A stretch of 64,000 nucleotides of DNA. Origin: Kribbella sp. NBC_01245 (GTDB lineage: Bacteria; Actinomycetota; Actinomycetes; Propionibacteriales; Kribbellaceae). The first letter of the stretch is position 1; every line of letters starts with the position of its first letter. The notes under the pieces are model-generated. The model had not been told where the DNA came from. It saw only the letters and a list, made by a program, of their open reading frames with translations, and did not search any database. Of the stretch, positions 33,117 to 42,415 are shown piece by piece. The DNA lies in assembly GCF_036226525.1 (NCBI RefSeq), contig NZ_CP108487.1, positions 806,001-870,000 on the forward strand. Direction: 5' to 3'. Position numbers and translations under genes: made by a program.

Positions 33117-34064
33117 TCAGGTCGCTTGGGCGGGCCGCGGCAGGGTGAGTTCGAACACCGCGCCGCCGAGGGGATGGTTGCGGGCCGCGAGCGCGCCGCC
33201 GTGGGCCGCCGCGGTCGCGTGTGCCATCGACAGGCCCAGGCCGCTGCCCATCTGCCCGTTCGGCGGCATCCGATGCCAGAACCGGTCGAAGACCTTCGAT
33301 AGATCCTCGGCATCGATGCCGGGCCCCGAGTCTGTCACCGTGATCGTGCAGGTCGTGTCGAGCGCTTGGCAGCCCACAGTGATCGTGCCGCCGTCGGCGG
33401 TGAAGTGCACGGCGTTCTCGACCAGCGCATCGACCGCCAAGGCGATCCACTCGGGATCGAGCGAGACGACGCCGGTCGGCTCGTTGCGGATCCGCCAGTC
33501 CCGGTCGGCGCTCGCCGACCAGTTGCGGCCGATCCGCCCGACGAGCTCGGCCAGATCGGTCGGTTGGCAGCGTAGGGCCTCTCCCGCGTCGAGCCGGGCG
33601 AGTGCGAGCAGCCGGTTCGACAGGGCCGACATCCGCTCCAGTTGCTGGAGGGCGACGATCAGGTCCTGACGTACGCCGTCCGGCAGTTCGCTCCCGGTCG
33701 CCAATTCGAGGTGGCCGCGAGCGATCGTCACCGGCGTCCGGATGGCATGCGAGGCGTCACGGAAGAACTCGCGCTCCCGGTCCAGACCGGCGAGCTGCCG
33801 CGCAGCCAGCTCCTCGACCTGTCGCAGCGCGGTCGCCCGGCGCCGGGCGTGCCAGACCATCACGAGCCCGTACGCCAGCGAGAGCGCGACGAACAACCAG
33901 TGGAACGGAGCGGCTTCGCGCCCGGGCAGCGCCACCATCAGCCCGACCATCGCCACGACGAACGCGGCCAGGCCGAGATCGACCGCCAGCGCGGCCCCGG
34001 GGCGCAGTACCGAGACGGCGGGCGCCGTCAGCGGCTCAGGCGCTCTGGAGCTGATAGCCGACAT
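33117..34064 (-). CDS. membrane histidine kinase
   Basis: 315 residues. Two membrane segments (VDLGLAAFVVAMVGLMVAL and FHWLFVALSLAYGLVMVW) with only a short loop between, a coiled linker (RQVEELAARQLAGLDREREFF), the H box DASHAIRTPVTIARGHLEL (His about 108), N box ALVENAVHFTADGG, and VTDSGPGIDAEDL, GSGLGLSMA. There is essentially no outer sensor domain, so it may sense the membrane. The ATG lies 29 bases inside the response-regulator gene. Confidence 0.9.
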   Translation of the reverse strand: MSAISSRAPEPLTAPAVSVLRPGAALAVDLGLAAFVVAMVGLMVALPGREAAPFHWLFVALSLAYGLVMVWHARRRATALRQVEELAARQLAGLDREREFFRDASHAIRTPVTIARGHLELATGSELPDGVRQDLIVALQQLERMSALSNRLLALARLDAGEALRCQPTDLAELVGRIGRNWSASADRDWRIRNEPTGVVSLDPEWIALAVDALVENAVHFTADGGTITVGCQALDTTCTITVTDSGPGIDAEDLSKVFDRFWHRMPPNGQMGSGLGLSMAHATAAAHGGALAARNHPLGGAVFELTLPRPAQAT

Positions 34065-34701
34065 TCCGCACCGTCACGATGAGATCCGGCCGCACCTTGG
34101 CGCGCAACCGGCCGATACAGACGTCGACCACGTTGGTCGCCGGGTCGAAGTCGTAGCCCCAGACCTCGGACAGCAACTCCTGCCGCGAGCAGACCGTGTC
34201 CGGGTTGCGCATCAAGTGCAGCAGGAGCAGGAATTCCCGCTGTGACAAGGCCGTGGTCTTCCCGTCGACGAGCAGTTGCCGCGCTTGCAGGTCCAGTACG
34301 ACGTCGCCGACCTGCAGCGTGTCCCGCCGCCTCGAGCCGGCAGTCTCCTGGAGCCGGCTGCGCACTCGGGCGATGAGCTCCCGGACGGCGAACGGCTTGG
34401 CCAGGAAGTCGATCGCACCCTGCTCGAGACAGGAGATCCGCAGCTGGGCGTCCCCGGTCGCCGACAGGACCATCACCCGCATGCTCGGATCCTGTGCCAT
34501 CAACGCGGACAGCACCGCTTCGCCGTGGACTCCCGGCATGATCAGGTCGAGTATCACCAGATCCGGTCGCTCGGTCAGGGCGAGCCGGATGCCGTCGAGC
34601 CCATTCGTCGACGTGAGCACCTGGTAGGACTCTGTTTCCAGAGCCCTCCGGACGAACCTCACCAGGTCTGGTTCGTCGTCCACCACCAAAATTTTGGTCA
34701 T
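34036..34701 (-). CDS. OmpR-family response regulator
   Basis: 221 residues. Receiver: ILVVDDEPDLVRFVRRAL, LVILDLIMPGVHG (Asp about 51), VLSATGDAQ, DFLAKPFAVRELIAR. C-terminal winged helix: LSQREFLLLLHLMRNPDTVCSRQELLSEVWGYDFDPATNVVDVCIGRLRAKV. The start MTKILVVDDEP at 34701 is preceded by the CTGAGGGGGG element; the upstream ATG in the open frame is not supported. Partner of the kinase at 33117. The 11-bp-spaced repeats at 31628-31671 fit the DNA-binding mode of this family. Confidence 0.93.
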   Translation of the reverse strand: MTKILVVDDEPDLVRFVRRALETESYQVLTSTNGLDGIRLALTERPDLVILDLIMPGVHGEAVLSALMAQDPSMRVMVLSATGDAQLRISCLEQGAIDFLAKPFAVRELIARVRSRLQETAGSRRRDTLQVGDVVLDLQARQLLVDGKTTALSQREFLLLLHLMRNPDTVCSRQELLSEVWGYDFDPATNVVDVCIGRLRAKVRPDLIVTVRNVGYQLQSA

Positions 34702-34705
34702 CTTG

Positions 34706-34715
34706 CCCCCCTCAG
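34706..34715 (-). promoter_or_regulatory. CTGAGGGGGG element, copy 3, before the OmpR-type regulator
   Basis: Minus-strand CTGAGGGGGG ends 4 bases upstream of the ATG at 34701. Third identical copy in the block; spacing to ATG varies (7, 6, 4 bases). Confidence 0.5.
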
Positions 34716-34842
34716 GATGATGACCGTTTGTTGATCCCCCGCGGCCCATTGTGGCCACGGTGGCCTGTCCACGCCAGACCTGGAGGCCCGGAAGGGGGAG
34801 AGATTTGGCGAACGGCGCCCAGTGGTTCCGGTGACTCCAGGA

Positions 34843-36057
34843 CTACTTGGCGTAGGCCAGGGTGCCGAAGCCGGTTTGGTCGAAGCCGCCGCTGGTCGAT
34901 CCGTAGTCGCCGCCGCCTCCCTCCGGGCGGACCTGCGCTGCCATTGCGGAGATGTAGGGCACGGAGAGGGACTTCCGGCGCGTGTAGTGGAAATGCAGGA
35001 TCTCCCACACCGGCCGGAGCTGGCCGCGACCCGCGCTGGAGATCACCGTGTGCTCGTTATACGCGCAGTTCTGGCCGTTGCCCCAGGTGTACTTGGTGAA
35101 CGGAACGTCCTGGCCGAGGTTGTACTTCGCGACGTACTGCGCGGCCTTCATGAACCGGTTGCCGTCGTAGCCGTAGAGGTCTTCGCCCTGGTTCCACGCC
35201 ATCTCGCAGAAGGCACCCATCTGCCCGATGCCCATCACGGTGTGGCCCTGGTCGCGCCCGGCCTCCTGCCACTGTGCGAGCCCCTGGTCGCCGTACACGA
35301 ACGGGATCGCGTGCCGGATCGAGCCGTTGCCGGCGCCGGTCTTGAAGTAGTTCACCGCCTGGTCGTACTTCGCGGCATCGTCGCACAGGATCCCGATCGC
35401 GAGGATCGAGTTCATGGTGCACAGGTCCCAGTTGGCCCAGTAGTTGGTGATGCAGGCGTCGTTGTGGTTGAGCAGGAACTGGTTGTTCAACGGGTAGAAG
35501 ACGTTGAGCAGCATCGTCTTGAACCGGGCCAGGTCGAAGCCCGGGTAGCCGCGCATCAGTTCGGCGACATTGGCGAACTGGTAGCCGTAGAGGCCGGCCG
35601 CCAGGAACCGGTCTGCGTTACCTGTCACCGTCGTGAGCGTGGCGGACCATGCGTTGAGGATGTCGCGCGCGCAGTCACCGTGCGCGCTCGAGCCCTGGAC
35701 CGACCAGCGCAGGGCGTTCTGGTAGGCGGCGTGGATGTCGTTGTAGAGGATGCCGTAGTTCTGACCGGTGCCGCCGCGGATGATGGTGGCCTGCGGGTTC
35801 GGCCGCCAGGTCGATTGGGCGTGAGAGTTGGCCGTCAGGCGGTTCCACCCGGCCAGCCATGGGTCGTTGCCCGCGGCAACCCGCACCTTGGCCCGGTTGA
35901 GGTCACCCCAGTTGTGCAGGCCACCCGGGTGGGTGAACGTGGCCGGTGCCGCGTCCGCTCGCCGGTCGAGCGAGACGGCGCCGGCACCGGCCGCCATACC
36001 AGCGACGGTCACGCCGGCGGCAGCCTTGAGAATCGTGCGTCGATTGATCTCCTTCAT
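34843..36057 (-). CDS. Tat-exported alginate-lyase-like protein, short form
   Basis: 404 residues. The twin-arginine signal INRRTILKAAAGVTVAGMAAG leads to an alpha/alpha-toroid lyase domain: HPGGLHNWGDLNRAK, AAYQNALRWSVQGSSAHGDCARDILNAWSATL, TNYWANWDLCTMNSILAIGIL, and GQLRPVWEILHFHY. Such enzymes cleave uronic-acid polymers by beta-elimination, with Asn, His and Tyr as catalytic residues; candidate residues lie in TNYWANWD. Third gene of the operon starting at 41198; 27 bp after the GH28-like gene. It is a paralogue of the first domain of the 1113-residue protein. Confidence 0.85.
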   Translation of the reverse strand: MKEINRRTILKAAAGVTVAGMAAGAGAVSLDRRADAAPATFTHPGGLHNWGDLNRAKVRVAAGNDPWLAGWNRLTANSHAQSTWRPNPQATIIRGGTGQNYGILYNDIHAAYQNALRWSVQGSSAHGDCARDILNAWSATLTTVTGNADRFLAAGLYGYQFANVAELMRGYPGFDLARFKTMLLNVFYPLNNQFLLNHNDACITNYWANWDLCTMNSILAIGILCDDAAKYDQAVNYFKTGAGNGSIRHAIPFVYGDQGLAQWQEAGRDQGHTVMGIGQMGAFCEMAWNQGEDLYGYDGNRFMKAAQYVAKYNLGQDVPFTKYTWGNGQNCAYNEHTVISSAGRGQLRPVWEILHFHYTRRKSLSVPYISAMAAQVRPEGGGGDYGSTSGGFDQTGFGTLAYAK

Positions 36058-36084
36058 ACGGCCTTCTCCTTCGGTGGGGCGGTG

Positions 36085-37845
36085 CTATCGGACGGAGAGT
36101 CGCAGGGGCTTGGTGATGGCGCCGACGACGTTCGACGCGCTGAGCGTCACGTCGTACGTGCCAGGTGTGGTGGGTGCGCCAGAAATGACGCCGGTGGTCT
36201 TGTCCACGGCGAGCCCGGCGGGCAGGCCCTGGGCGTCGAAGCCGGACGGGTAGCCGGTCGCGCTGATCGTGTAGACGGCCGATGCGCCGGCGGTGAGCTC
36301 GGCCGCTGCGGAACTGGTGATGGCGGGAGGGGCGTCCGTCGGGGCGGTGGCCGAGTCGAGGAACCGAAGGTTCGTCACGTGCTCGTTGACGTGCATGTTG
36401 GCCATGTCGGCGACCGTGAACCAGCGAGGCTTCTGCATAGTGGCGGCCATCGCGGTGCCGTTGACGACGAGGTTCTGGAACGTGACGTCCTTGATGGCGT
36501 GGGTCTCGTCGTACCCGAGCATCATCGCGGCCTCGGCGTTCTGGCCGGTGTAGCTGAGGTTCTTGACGTAGACGCCTTCGATACCGCGTCCGACCGAGGT
36601 GTTGTACGAGCGGTTGTACGCGACGCGCAGGTGGATGAACTGTCCCCAGCGGAAGTCCTCCACCCGGACGTTCTCGATCCGTACGTTGCGGACCAGGTTG
36701 CTGTCGCCCGGGTTCAGCGCGATGCAGCCCTGGTACATCTTCTGCGGCTCGCGGTGGTCGAGGATGTCGACGTTGCTGATCGTGAGGTTCTCGAGCAGCT
36801 CGGGCTGGGCGGTGTTGCCGTGCGTTCCGACGTTGATCGGGTGCGCCACGTCCGCCCACAGGCTCGAGTTCTGGACGGTCACGTTGCGGGTGTCGCCGTA
36901 GTAGTCCCAGCGATGGGTGTAGAGGGCGATGCAGTCGTCGGAACACCGCAGGAACGAGTTGTCGATCAGCACCTCGCTGCTGGAGAAGATGTCGATGCCG
37001 TCGCCCCACTGGCCCGCGCTGAAGTAGCCGAAGTCCGTGATCGTCACCTGCTCGGACTGGCCGGCCGTGATCGCGTATCCGGAGGTGAGGTTGAGCATGC
37101 TCACGCCGTCGATGCGGATGTTCTTCGAGTCCACGATCGTCGAGCCGCCGGCCTTCGTGCCGTAGATCAGGCCGCGCCCGGCCAGGCCGGCGTTCGTCAC
37201 GCCTTTGAAGTTCACCGATGCGTTCAGTACGGCGCCACCGGCCAGATAGACGGTCTTGCCGCTCGGCACGACCACCTCACCAGTCGCGGTCGTGTGCACG
37301 CCAGGGCCGTAGTAGATGACGTTGGGATCGTCGGCGGTCGGCCGGGTGGCCTCGATCGGCCGGGTCAGCAGGTGCAGGCAGTCGAAGAGCTCGTCGTTCA
37401 CCTCGACGACGATCTTGCGCGGCTCCGTCAGGGTGAACCTGAGCGTGTTGTCCTCGGCCCGCGGCTCGATCCCGTACGACAGCGGCCGGATCCGCGCCCT
37501 GCGCACCGTGCCCTTGGTGTACGTCACCATCACCTCGACCGTGCCGGCGAAGTCGAAGTACGCGAGCGACGACTTCTTGATCTCACCGGCACCGGTCTTG
37601 GCGTTGATCATCTTCAAGTTGACCGAGTACGTCGACACAGGCTGCCACTTGCCCTGCGGCGTACGAACCTTCACGTCGAACGTCGCACCCTGCGCGATGC
37701 CGTCGGGGATCGGGTAGGTGACAACGAGCGGGGGTGCGGCGGCGGTGGTCGCGTCGGCGGCGCTTGCCTGGGTGGTGAGGTAGCCGGCGGCGATGGTGGC
37801 ACCGGTGGCTTGAAGCAGGCGGCGACGGGTGAGGTCTCCGGACAT
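36085..37845 (-). CDS. Tat-exported GH28-like beta-helix polysaccharidase
   Basis: 586 residues. Tat signal LTRRRLLQATGATIAAGY. A beta-sandwich section precedes right-handed beta-helix coils with DSKNIRIDGVSMLNLTSGYAI, VLIDNSFLRCSDDCIALYTHRWDYYG and PINVGTHGN; the DDCIA segment matches the GH28 catalytic Asp pair. The last 80 residues are a putative Ig domain (FDAQGLPAGLAVDKTTGVISGAPTTPGTYDVT). Hydrolysis of polyuronides is the family role. The ATG at 37845 has AAGGAG; the longer open frame is a shadow of the next gene. Confidence 0.85.
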   Translation of the reverse strand: MSGDLTRRRLLQATGATIAAGYLTTQASAADATTAAAPPLVVTYPIPDGIAQGATFDVKVRTPQGKWQPVSTYSVNLKMINAKTGAGEIKKSSLAYFDFAGTVEVMVTYTKGTVRRARIRPLSYGIEPRAEDNTLRFTLTEPRKIVVEVNDELFDCLHLLTRPIEATRPTADDPNVIYYGPGVHTTATGEVVVPSGKTVYLAGGAVLNASVNFKGVTNAGLAGRGLIYGTKAGGSTIVDSKNIRIDGVSMLNLTSGYAITAGQSEQVTITDFGYFSAGQWGDGIDIFSSSEVLIDNSFLRCSDDCIALYTHRWDYYGDTRNVTVQNSSLWADVAHPINVGTHGNTAQPELLENLTISNVDILDHREPQKMYQGCIALNPGDSNLVRNVRIENVRVEDFRWGQFIHLRVAYNRSYNTSVGRGIEGVYVKNLSYTGQNAEAAMMLGYDETHAIKDVTFQNLVVNGTAMAATMQKPRWFTVADMANMHVNEHVTNLRFLDSATAPTDAPPAITSSAAAELTAGASAVYTISATGYPSGFDAQGLPAGLAVDKTTGVISGAPTTPGTYDVTLSASNVVGAITKPLRLSVR

Positions 37846-37856
37846 GGGCGGACTCC

Positions 37857-40800
37857 TTAGCTGATCGACACGTGGTCGAAGACAGTGGTGTTGAGGACGA
37901 AGGGATCGCGGGAGACGACGACCAGTCCCGCGTGGTACGGCGCATCGCCGAAGCCCGGGATCGTGGCGGGCACGCCGAGCGCGGTCCAGGTCTGGCCGTC
38001 GGCAGAGGTTTCGGCGACGAACGCCTCGCCGGTACGACGCAAGCGCAGCCAAGCCGCCGCGCCGACGGCTTCGGTCGTGACGAGACCGGTCGCCACGCGC
38101 AGGCGTCGTACGAACTGCGACTTGTCGCCCGTCAGGACTGCGCCGGCCAGCTGGTCGAAGGGGGACAACGACTTGGCCATGATCAGGCCGACCCGGCCGG
38201 GCTGGCTGCTGGCGATCCGAGCGGTGATCGTGCGGTCGCCGATGACCGGCACGGAGGCGTAGTGGGCGGCCATGCCTTGATTGATGACGTTCAGGTCGGA
38301 GCCGGCGCCGCGCACGGTGAAGCTGCCGTTCTCGTGGCTGGTGATCCCAGGGGTGCGAATCGCGACGGCGCTATACGTGCCGAGTTGACGCTCGTCCAGC
38401 ACGTGGTCGCCGATATCGCGATAGGCCCAGGGCGCGGGTGGGGGAGACGCGACGGTCAGAGCAACCCGCGCTGTCGCGGCAGCGGTGGCGTTGGCCGCCG
38501 TCAAGTCGATCGCGAAATCGCCTTGCCTGCTTGGTGTTCCGGAGATGATCCCAGTGCTCGCATCGACGGATAGGCCTGGCGGGAGCCCGGTCGCAGCGAA
38601 CGCGGTCGGGTCGTTCGTCGCGTCGATCCGGTAGTGGAAAGGTCTGCCCACGTTGGCGAAGGCGGTCGCCGTACCGGTGATCACGGGTGCCGGCGGGTTG
38701 GGCATCGTGGCAGCGGCTTCCTTGGAGCGCGGACCGGCGCCGGCGACGTTGGTCTTGGTCACCGCGTAGTGGTACGTCGTTCCTGGCACGCCGGACGCGT
38801 CGCGGTATCGCGTCTCGACGCCGAAGCCCACGGCCGACACGCCCTCGGCGATCACCCCATACCGGCCACCGGGCGTCGTACTGCGGTGGACCGTGTAGGT
38901 GGCGGACAAGTCGGGATCGGTCCAGGCAAGCTCGACGGCGCTCGTCGCGCTCCTCGCGGTCAGCTCGCCGACGGGCGCGTCCGGACGCCGTACCGACCAG
39001 CCAGGTGCCGAGACGTTGTCGAACGCGGCGGTGGTCGTTTCGGCGTCGCCCAGGGCGGAGCAGGCGGCGATTCCGACGTACAGCTGGTTGCCAAGGCGGA
39101 CCTTCGACGAACCGACCTCGGTCCAGGTCTTGCCGTCGGGGGAGATCGACCCGGTGAACCTGTCGCCCTTACGAATAATGCGGACCCAATACGGGCGCCG
39201 GAGGCGATACCCGTCGCTGGCGGCCTCGACGTACGGCGCGGCCAGCGGGGTGGCGGACTGCGGCAGTGTGCCGAGGTTGGAGATGGGGAAGCCGGCGTTG
39301 ACGGTGATGGCCTGCTGCTGTGAGGGCGGGACGAGAGTGCTGCCCGCTCCCGTGGACGGCGCTCCGGTGGACGGCCGGACCGTCCAGACGCCACTCCACG
39401 TGTGCAGGGGGAGTCCCTTGATCAGCATCGACGCGTGCGCGGAGTTCGCGGCGAGGGACTGCCGCATCATCACGCCGACGGTGGCGTATTGCGAGCTGAC
39501 CGGATGGACCACCCGCGCGGTGACGACACCATCACCCGACATCGGCAGCCAGATGAACCGAAAGCTGTCCGCGACCCCGCCGACGTCCGTGCCGGCCGCC
39601 TCGAGCACGAACGTCTCGCCGTCGAAGTCCGTGCTCCCCGGACGGTTGGTCTGGCCGACGTCTTTCGTTGCCCACGGCAACGGCAGGGATCCGGTGCGAC
39701 GTACCGGGAGCGAGTCCGCGCTATCGCCGACGGCGTTGGACGCCGAGACCGTGTAGTAGTACGCCTGCCCTTTCCTGGCGGTCGAGTCGGTGTAGCCGGT
39801 GGTCGTGACCCGGCTCGCGATTGGTTGGAACGGACCGGTCGCGGTCGCCGCCCGTTTGATCGTGTAGCTCGTCGCGTCCGAGCAACTCGCCGGCTCGACG
39901 GATCGGGCCCACGCCAGTACGACGCCGTCCGCCGAGCTCCGCGCGGTGAGACCGGACGGGCTGCCAGGTGGTGCGGTTGGCGCCGATCCGGTGACTGGTG
40001 GCTGCGCGTGAGTCAGGGTTCCCCAGCCCGGGTGGTCGTCGCTGCCGCCTTCGACGAATCGGGTGCCACCCCGGAACACCACGCCCTCCAGGTACGGCGT
40101 ACTCAGGCCGCGACGGCTGCGGTAGTGCGCGTACGCGAGCTCGTAGATCGGCTGGAACTGTCCTCGGTTGCCGACGGCAACGGCCTTCTTGAGGTACTTG
40201 CCGGTGCGATCGAGGTCGGGAACGAAGGGAATGCCGTCGTCACCGAGGTTGTAGCGGGCCGTGTACTCGAAGCCGCGCAGAATCCGGTCGCCGGCATGCC
40301 CGAAGAGGTCGACGCCTTGGTTCCAGGCGACCGCGGCCGTGTTGACGAGCAGACCGAGCGCCAACTGGGCGTACGCCTGACTGCGCCCGCTCTCCTGACC
40401 CTGGCCGCTCGCCTCGACGATGATGTGCTCGATCCGGCCGTTGCCGGCGCCGGCCACCGCGTACCGGATGGCGTCGTCGAACATCACCCGGTCGTCGCAG
40501 AAGACCGCGATACCGAGGATCGCCTGCAACGCCGCGACGTCCCAGTTGCCGTTGGCGAACAATGCGGTGCCGGAGAACGAGCGGTACCAGACCGCCCGGA
40601 ACGACTCGACGCACTTCTCGACGTCGGCCGCCGCCCAGCCGGTGTAGCCGCTGTGCCGCAGGAGCTCCGCCGCGTTGACGAACTTGAAACCCTGTAGCCC
40701 CGAACCCAACTGGCCGTCCGCACCGGTGATCGCCTCGAGGCTAGCGGCCCACACGTTCAGGATGTCGCGGGCCTTGTCGGCGTACCGGACCTCGCCGGTG

Positions 40801-41198
40801 ACGCACCACATCAGCGCGTTCTGGTACGCCGCTCCGGAGTCGCTGACCGCCTCGTTCATGAAGTTCGCCGGGCCGCGACCCCAGGAGGTGATGTGACCGG
40901 CGTTGCGGATCACATAGTCGTACGACGACCTGCCGTGCGCGGCCAGCGCCTGGAACCCGTCGTAGATCGGGGATTGCCGCAGGGCGACCGCGGTTCGCAT
41001 TCGCGCCAGGTCGTCGGCTGTGTGCAGGAGACCGGGGTGGGCGAACCCCTGCTCGGGACCGGACGGCGTGCCGATCCCGGCCGGTGCGGCGGCCGGTGCG
41101 GCGTCCGCTGTGGCGTCCGCGAACTCGAGCTGCGAGGCGAGCACGGCTCCGCTGGTGGCGATCAACAGGGTGCGGCGGCTCACGTCTGGTACTGCCAT
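37857..41198 (-). CDS. Tat-exported multidomain alginate-lyase-like protein
   Basis: 1113 residues. Tat signal DVSRRTLLIATSGAVLAS. Domains: alginate-lyase-like toroid about 45-405 (FAHPGLLHTADDLARMRTAV, FANGNWDVAALQAILGIAVF, GQFQPIYELAYAHYRSRRG); FN3 about 420-510; a beta-sandwich with FIWLPMSGDGVVTARVV and ITVNAGFPIS; a second FN3 about 745-825; a putative Ig (FAATGLPPGLSVDASTGIISGTP); and a terminal laminin-G-like beta-sandwich with ITARIASSQPGRVGLIM. The domain stack suggests a polymer-bound extracellular lyase. First gene of a three-gene operon controlled from 41199-41376. Confidence 0.86.
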   Translation of the reverse strand: MAVPDVSRRTLLIATSGAVLASQLEFADATADAAPAAAPAGIGTPSGPEQGFAHPGLLHTADDLARMRTAVALRQSPIYDGFQALAAHGRSSYDYVIRNAGHITSWGRGPANFMNEAVSDSGAAYQNALMWCVTGEVRYADKARDILNVWAASLEAITGADGQLGSGLQGFKFVNAAELLRHSGYTGWAAADVEKCVESFRAVWYRSFSGTALFANGNWDVAALQAILGIAVFCDDRVMFDDAIRYAVAGAGNGRIEHIIVEASGQGQESGRSQAYAQLALGLLVNTAAVAWNQGVDLFGHAGDRILRGFEYTARYNLGDDGIPFVPDLDRTGKYLKKAVAVGNRGQFQPIYELAYAHYRSRRGLSTPYLEGVVFRGGTRFVEGGSDDHPGWGTLTHAQPPVTGSAPTAPPGSPSGLTARSSADGVVLAWARSVEPASCSDATSYTIKRAATATGPFQPIASRVTTTGYTDSTARKGQAYYYTVSASNAVGDSADSLPVRRTGSLPLPWATKDVGQTNRPGSTDFDGETFVLEAAGTDVGGVADSFRFIWLPMSGDGVVTARVVHPVSSQYATVGVMMRQSLAANSAHASMLIKGLPLHTWSGVWTVRPSTGAPSTGAGSTLVPPSQQQAITVNAGFPISNLGTLPQSATPLAAPYVEAASDGYRLRRPYWVRIIRKGDRFTGSISPDGKTWTEVGSSKVRLGNQLYVGIAACSALGDAETTTAAFDNVSAPGWSVRRPDAPVGELTARSATSAVELAWTDPDLSATYTVHRSTTPGGRYGVIAEGVSAVGFGVETRYRDASGVPGTTYHYAVTKTNVAGAGPRSKEAAATMPNPPAPVITGTATAFANVGRPFHYRIDATNDPTAFAATGLPPGLSVDASTGIISGTPSRQGDFAIDLTAANATAAATARVALTVASPPPAPWAYRDIGDHVLDERQLGTYSAVAIRTPGITSHENGSFTVRGAGSDLNVINQGMAAHYASVPVIGDRTITARIASSQPGRVGLIMAKSLSPFDQLAGAVLTGDKSQFVRRLRVATGLVTTEAVGAAAWLRLRRTGEAFVAETSADGQTWTALGVPATIPGFGDAPYHAGLVVVSRDPFVLNTTVFDHVSIS

Positions 41199-41250
41199 GG
41201 AGCACTCCCTCAGCAGGCGGGCGGGGCGGGCATTACCCTTCCGGGCGTCT

Positions 41251-41353
41251 TTGGACCGGTCAATACCAGGTCCTGTTTGGAAAGTTTCGGGCCGATTTGA
41301 TCGATCGAATAGCTTCCCAAGAGCTCTCTGCGGGCCACAATTGGACCGTTCAA
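41251..41353. promoter_or_regulatory. paired TTGGACCG(G/T)TCAA sites flanking a LacI-type palindrome
   Basis: TTGGACCGGTCAA at 41251-41263 recurs as TTGGACCGTTCAA at 41341-41353, 90 bp apart, 12 of 13 identical, both partly dyadic. Between them TTTGATCGATCGAA (41296-41309) is a 6/7 palindrome around a central CG, as favoured by LacI-family repressors. The sites fill the 178-bp divergent gap between the lyase operon and the LacI gene, so both promoters could be looped by one repressor. Confidence 0.6.
41279..41290 (-). promoter_or_regulatory. CCGAAACTTTCC operator-like site
   Basis: The minus strand reads CCGAAACTTTCC, identical over 12 bases to 53410-53421 and sharing most bases with the perfect dyad CGGAAGCTTCCG at 48022-48033. 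It lies 81 bp upstream of the lyase-operon start. Confidence 0.5.
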
Positions 41354-41376
41354 GCCACAAGCCAAGGGGGCAGCCG

Positions 41377-42378
41377 GTGGTCACGATCAAAGACGTCGCA
41401 CTCCGTGCGGGAGTGACCAAGCAGACGGTCTCCAACGTCATCAACCAGCGGCCGGTGGTCAAGGCCGACACCCGGGCCCGGGTCGAACGCGCGATCGCCG
41501 AGCTCGGCTACACCCCGAGCCTGCTCGCCCGGGGGCTGGCGACCGGGCGGACGATGATGATCGGCCTGGTGCTGCCGACGCTGGCGAATCCGTTCTACAC
41601 CGAGCTGATCGAGCGGCTCGAGCGCGAGCTCGAGGCCCACGGTTATGGCATAGCGCTCTGTACGACGGACGGTGACGCGGAACGTGCGGCCAGGCAGTTG
41701 ACGACGCTGAAACGGCGGTACATCGACGGCCTGATCCTCTTCGACGACGGCAATGTCGGCCATCACCTCGACCTGGTGCGAGAGCTGTCGCTGCCGTTCG
41801 TCCTGTGTGGGGCCGAGGCCGAGATCCCGGCCGGCGCACCCGTGGTGACGTTCGATCACGGGCAGGCGGGCTATCTCGCCGGCGAGCATCTCCGCGAGCT
41901 CGGCCATCGGGAGATCGCGGTGGTCGGCGAGTTCCCGGCGCATCGCGTGCGGCTGAGGGGTGCGGAACGCGCACTGGCGGAAGGCTCGATCGCCATTCGT
42001 CCGGCGCGCATCCAGGACACGACGGCGAAGTCTCTGCACGGAGGTTTCGAGGCCGCGACGCGGGTGCTGACCGAGTCCCCGGACGTGACGGCCGTCATCG
42101 GGACCCACGATCTGCTGGCCCTCGGCGTACTGCAGGCCGCTGCCGCACTTGGCCGGCGAGTCCCGGAGGACCTCTCAGTGATCGGTATCGACGACATCGC
42201 CGCGGCCGGACAGGCGTATCCGCCGTTGACCACCGTGGCGTTCCCGATCGCGAAGCTTGCGCAGGAGTCCGTCCACAAGCTGCTCGGGCAGCTCGCGTCC
42301 CGCGTCGATGATGCCGAGGTGATCTCGTTGGCGCCCCGGCTCGTCATCCGCGAGAGCACCGCGCCACCGCGGCCGTGA
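41377..42378 (+). CDS. LacI-family regulator
   Basis: 333 residues. The GTG start gives MVTIKDVALRAGVTKQTVSNVIN, exactly at the LacI helix-turn-helix, with AAGGGGG before it. The hinge is YTPSLLARGLATGRT; the periplasmic-binding-like domain follows (IGLVLPTLANPFYTELI, VIGTHDLLALGVLQAA, PEDLSVIGIDDIAAAGQAYPPLTTV). Divergent from the lyase operon and likely its repressor. It ends at a strong terminator at 42379. Confidence 0.93.
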   Translation: MVTIKDVALRAGVTKQTVSNVINQRPVVKADTRARVERAIAELGYTPSLLARGLATGRTMMIGLVLPTLANPFYTELIERLERELEAHGYGIALCTTDGDAERAARQLTTLKRRYIDGLILFDDGNVGHHLDLVRELSLPFVLCGAEAEIPAGAPVVTFDHGQAGYLAGEHLRELGHREIAVVGEFPAHRVRLRGAERALAEGSIAIRPARIQDTTAKSLHGGFEAATRVLTESPDVTAVIGTHDLLALGVLQAAAALGRRVPEDLSVIGIDDIAAAGQAYPPLTTVAFPIAKLAQESVHKLLGQLASRVDDAEVISLAPRLVIRESTAPPRP

Positions 42379-42409
42379 CCAGGTCCGGGCGGGATCGGCC
42401 CGGACCTGG
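42379..42409. terminator. 12-bp perfect hairpin between convergent genes
   Basis: CCAGGTCCGGGC (42379-42390) is the exact reverse complement of 42398-42409, with a 7-base loop. It starts directly after the LacI stop codon and ends six bases before the stop of the convergent lyase gene, so it serves both. Confidence 0.8.
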
Positions 42410-42415
42410 CCGCTG

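Noticed and set aside
34822..37860. 1012-residue open frame antisense to the lyase and GH28-like genes
   Set aside because: Mirrors codon bias of the opposite-strand genes (Val/Arg/Gly/Asp-rich, low complexity), no family features and no ribosome site.
41199..41471. N-terminal extension of the 1113-residue lyase
   Set aside because: Would cross the divergent LacI promoter and bury the Tat signal.
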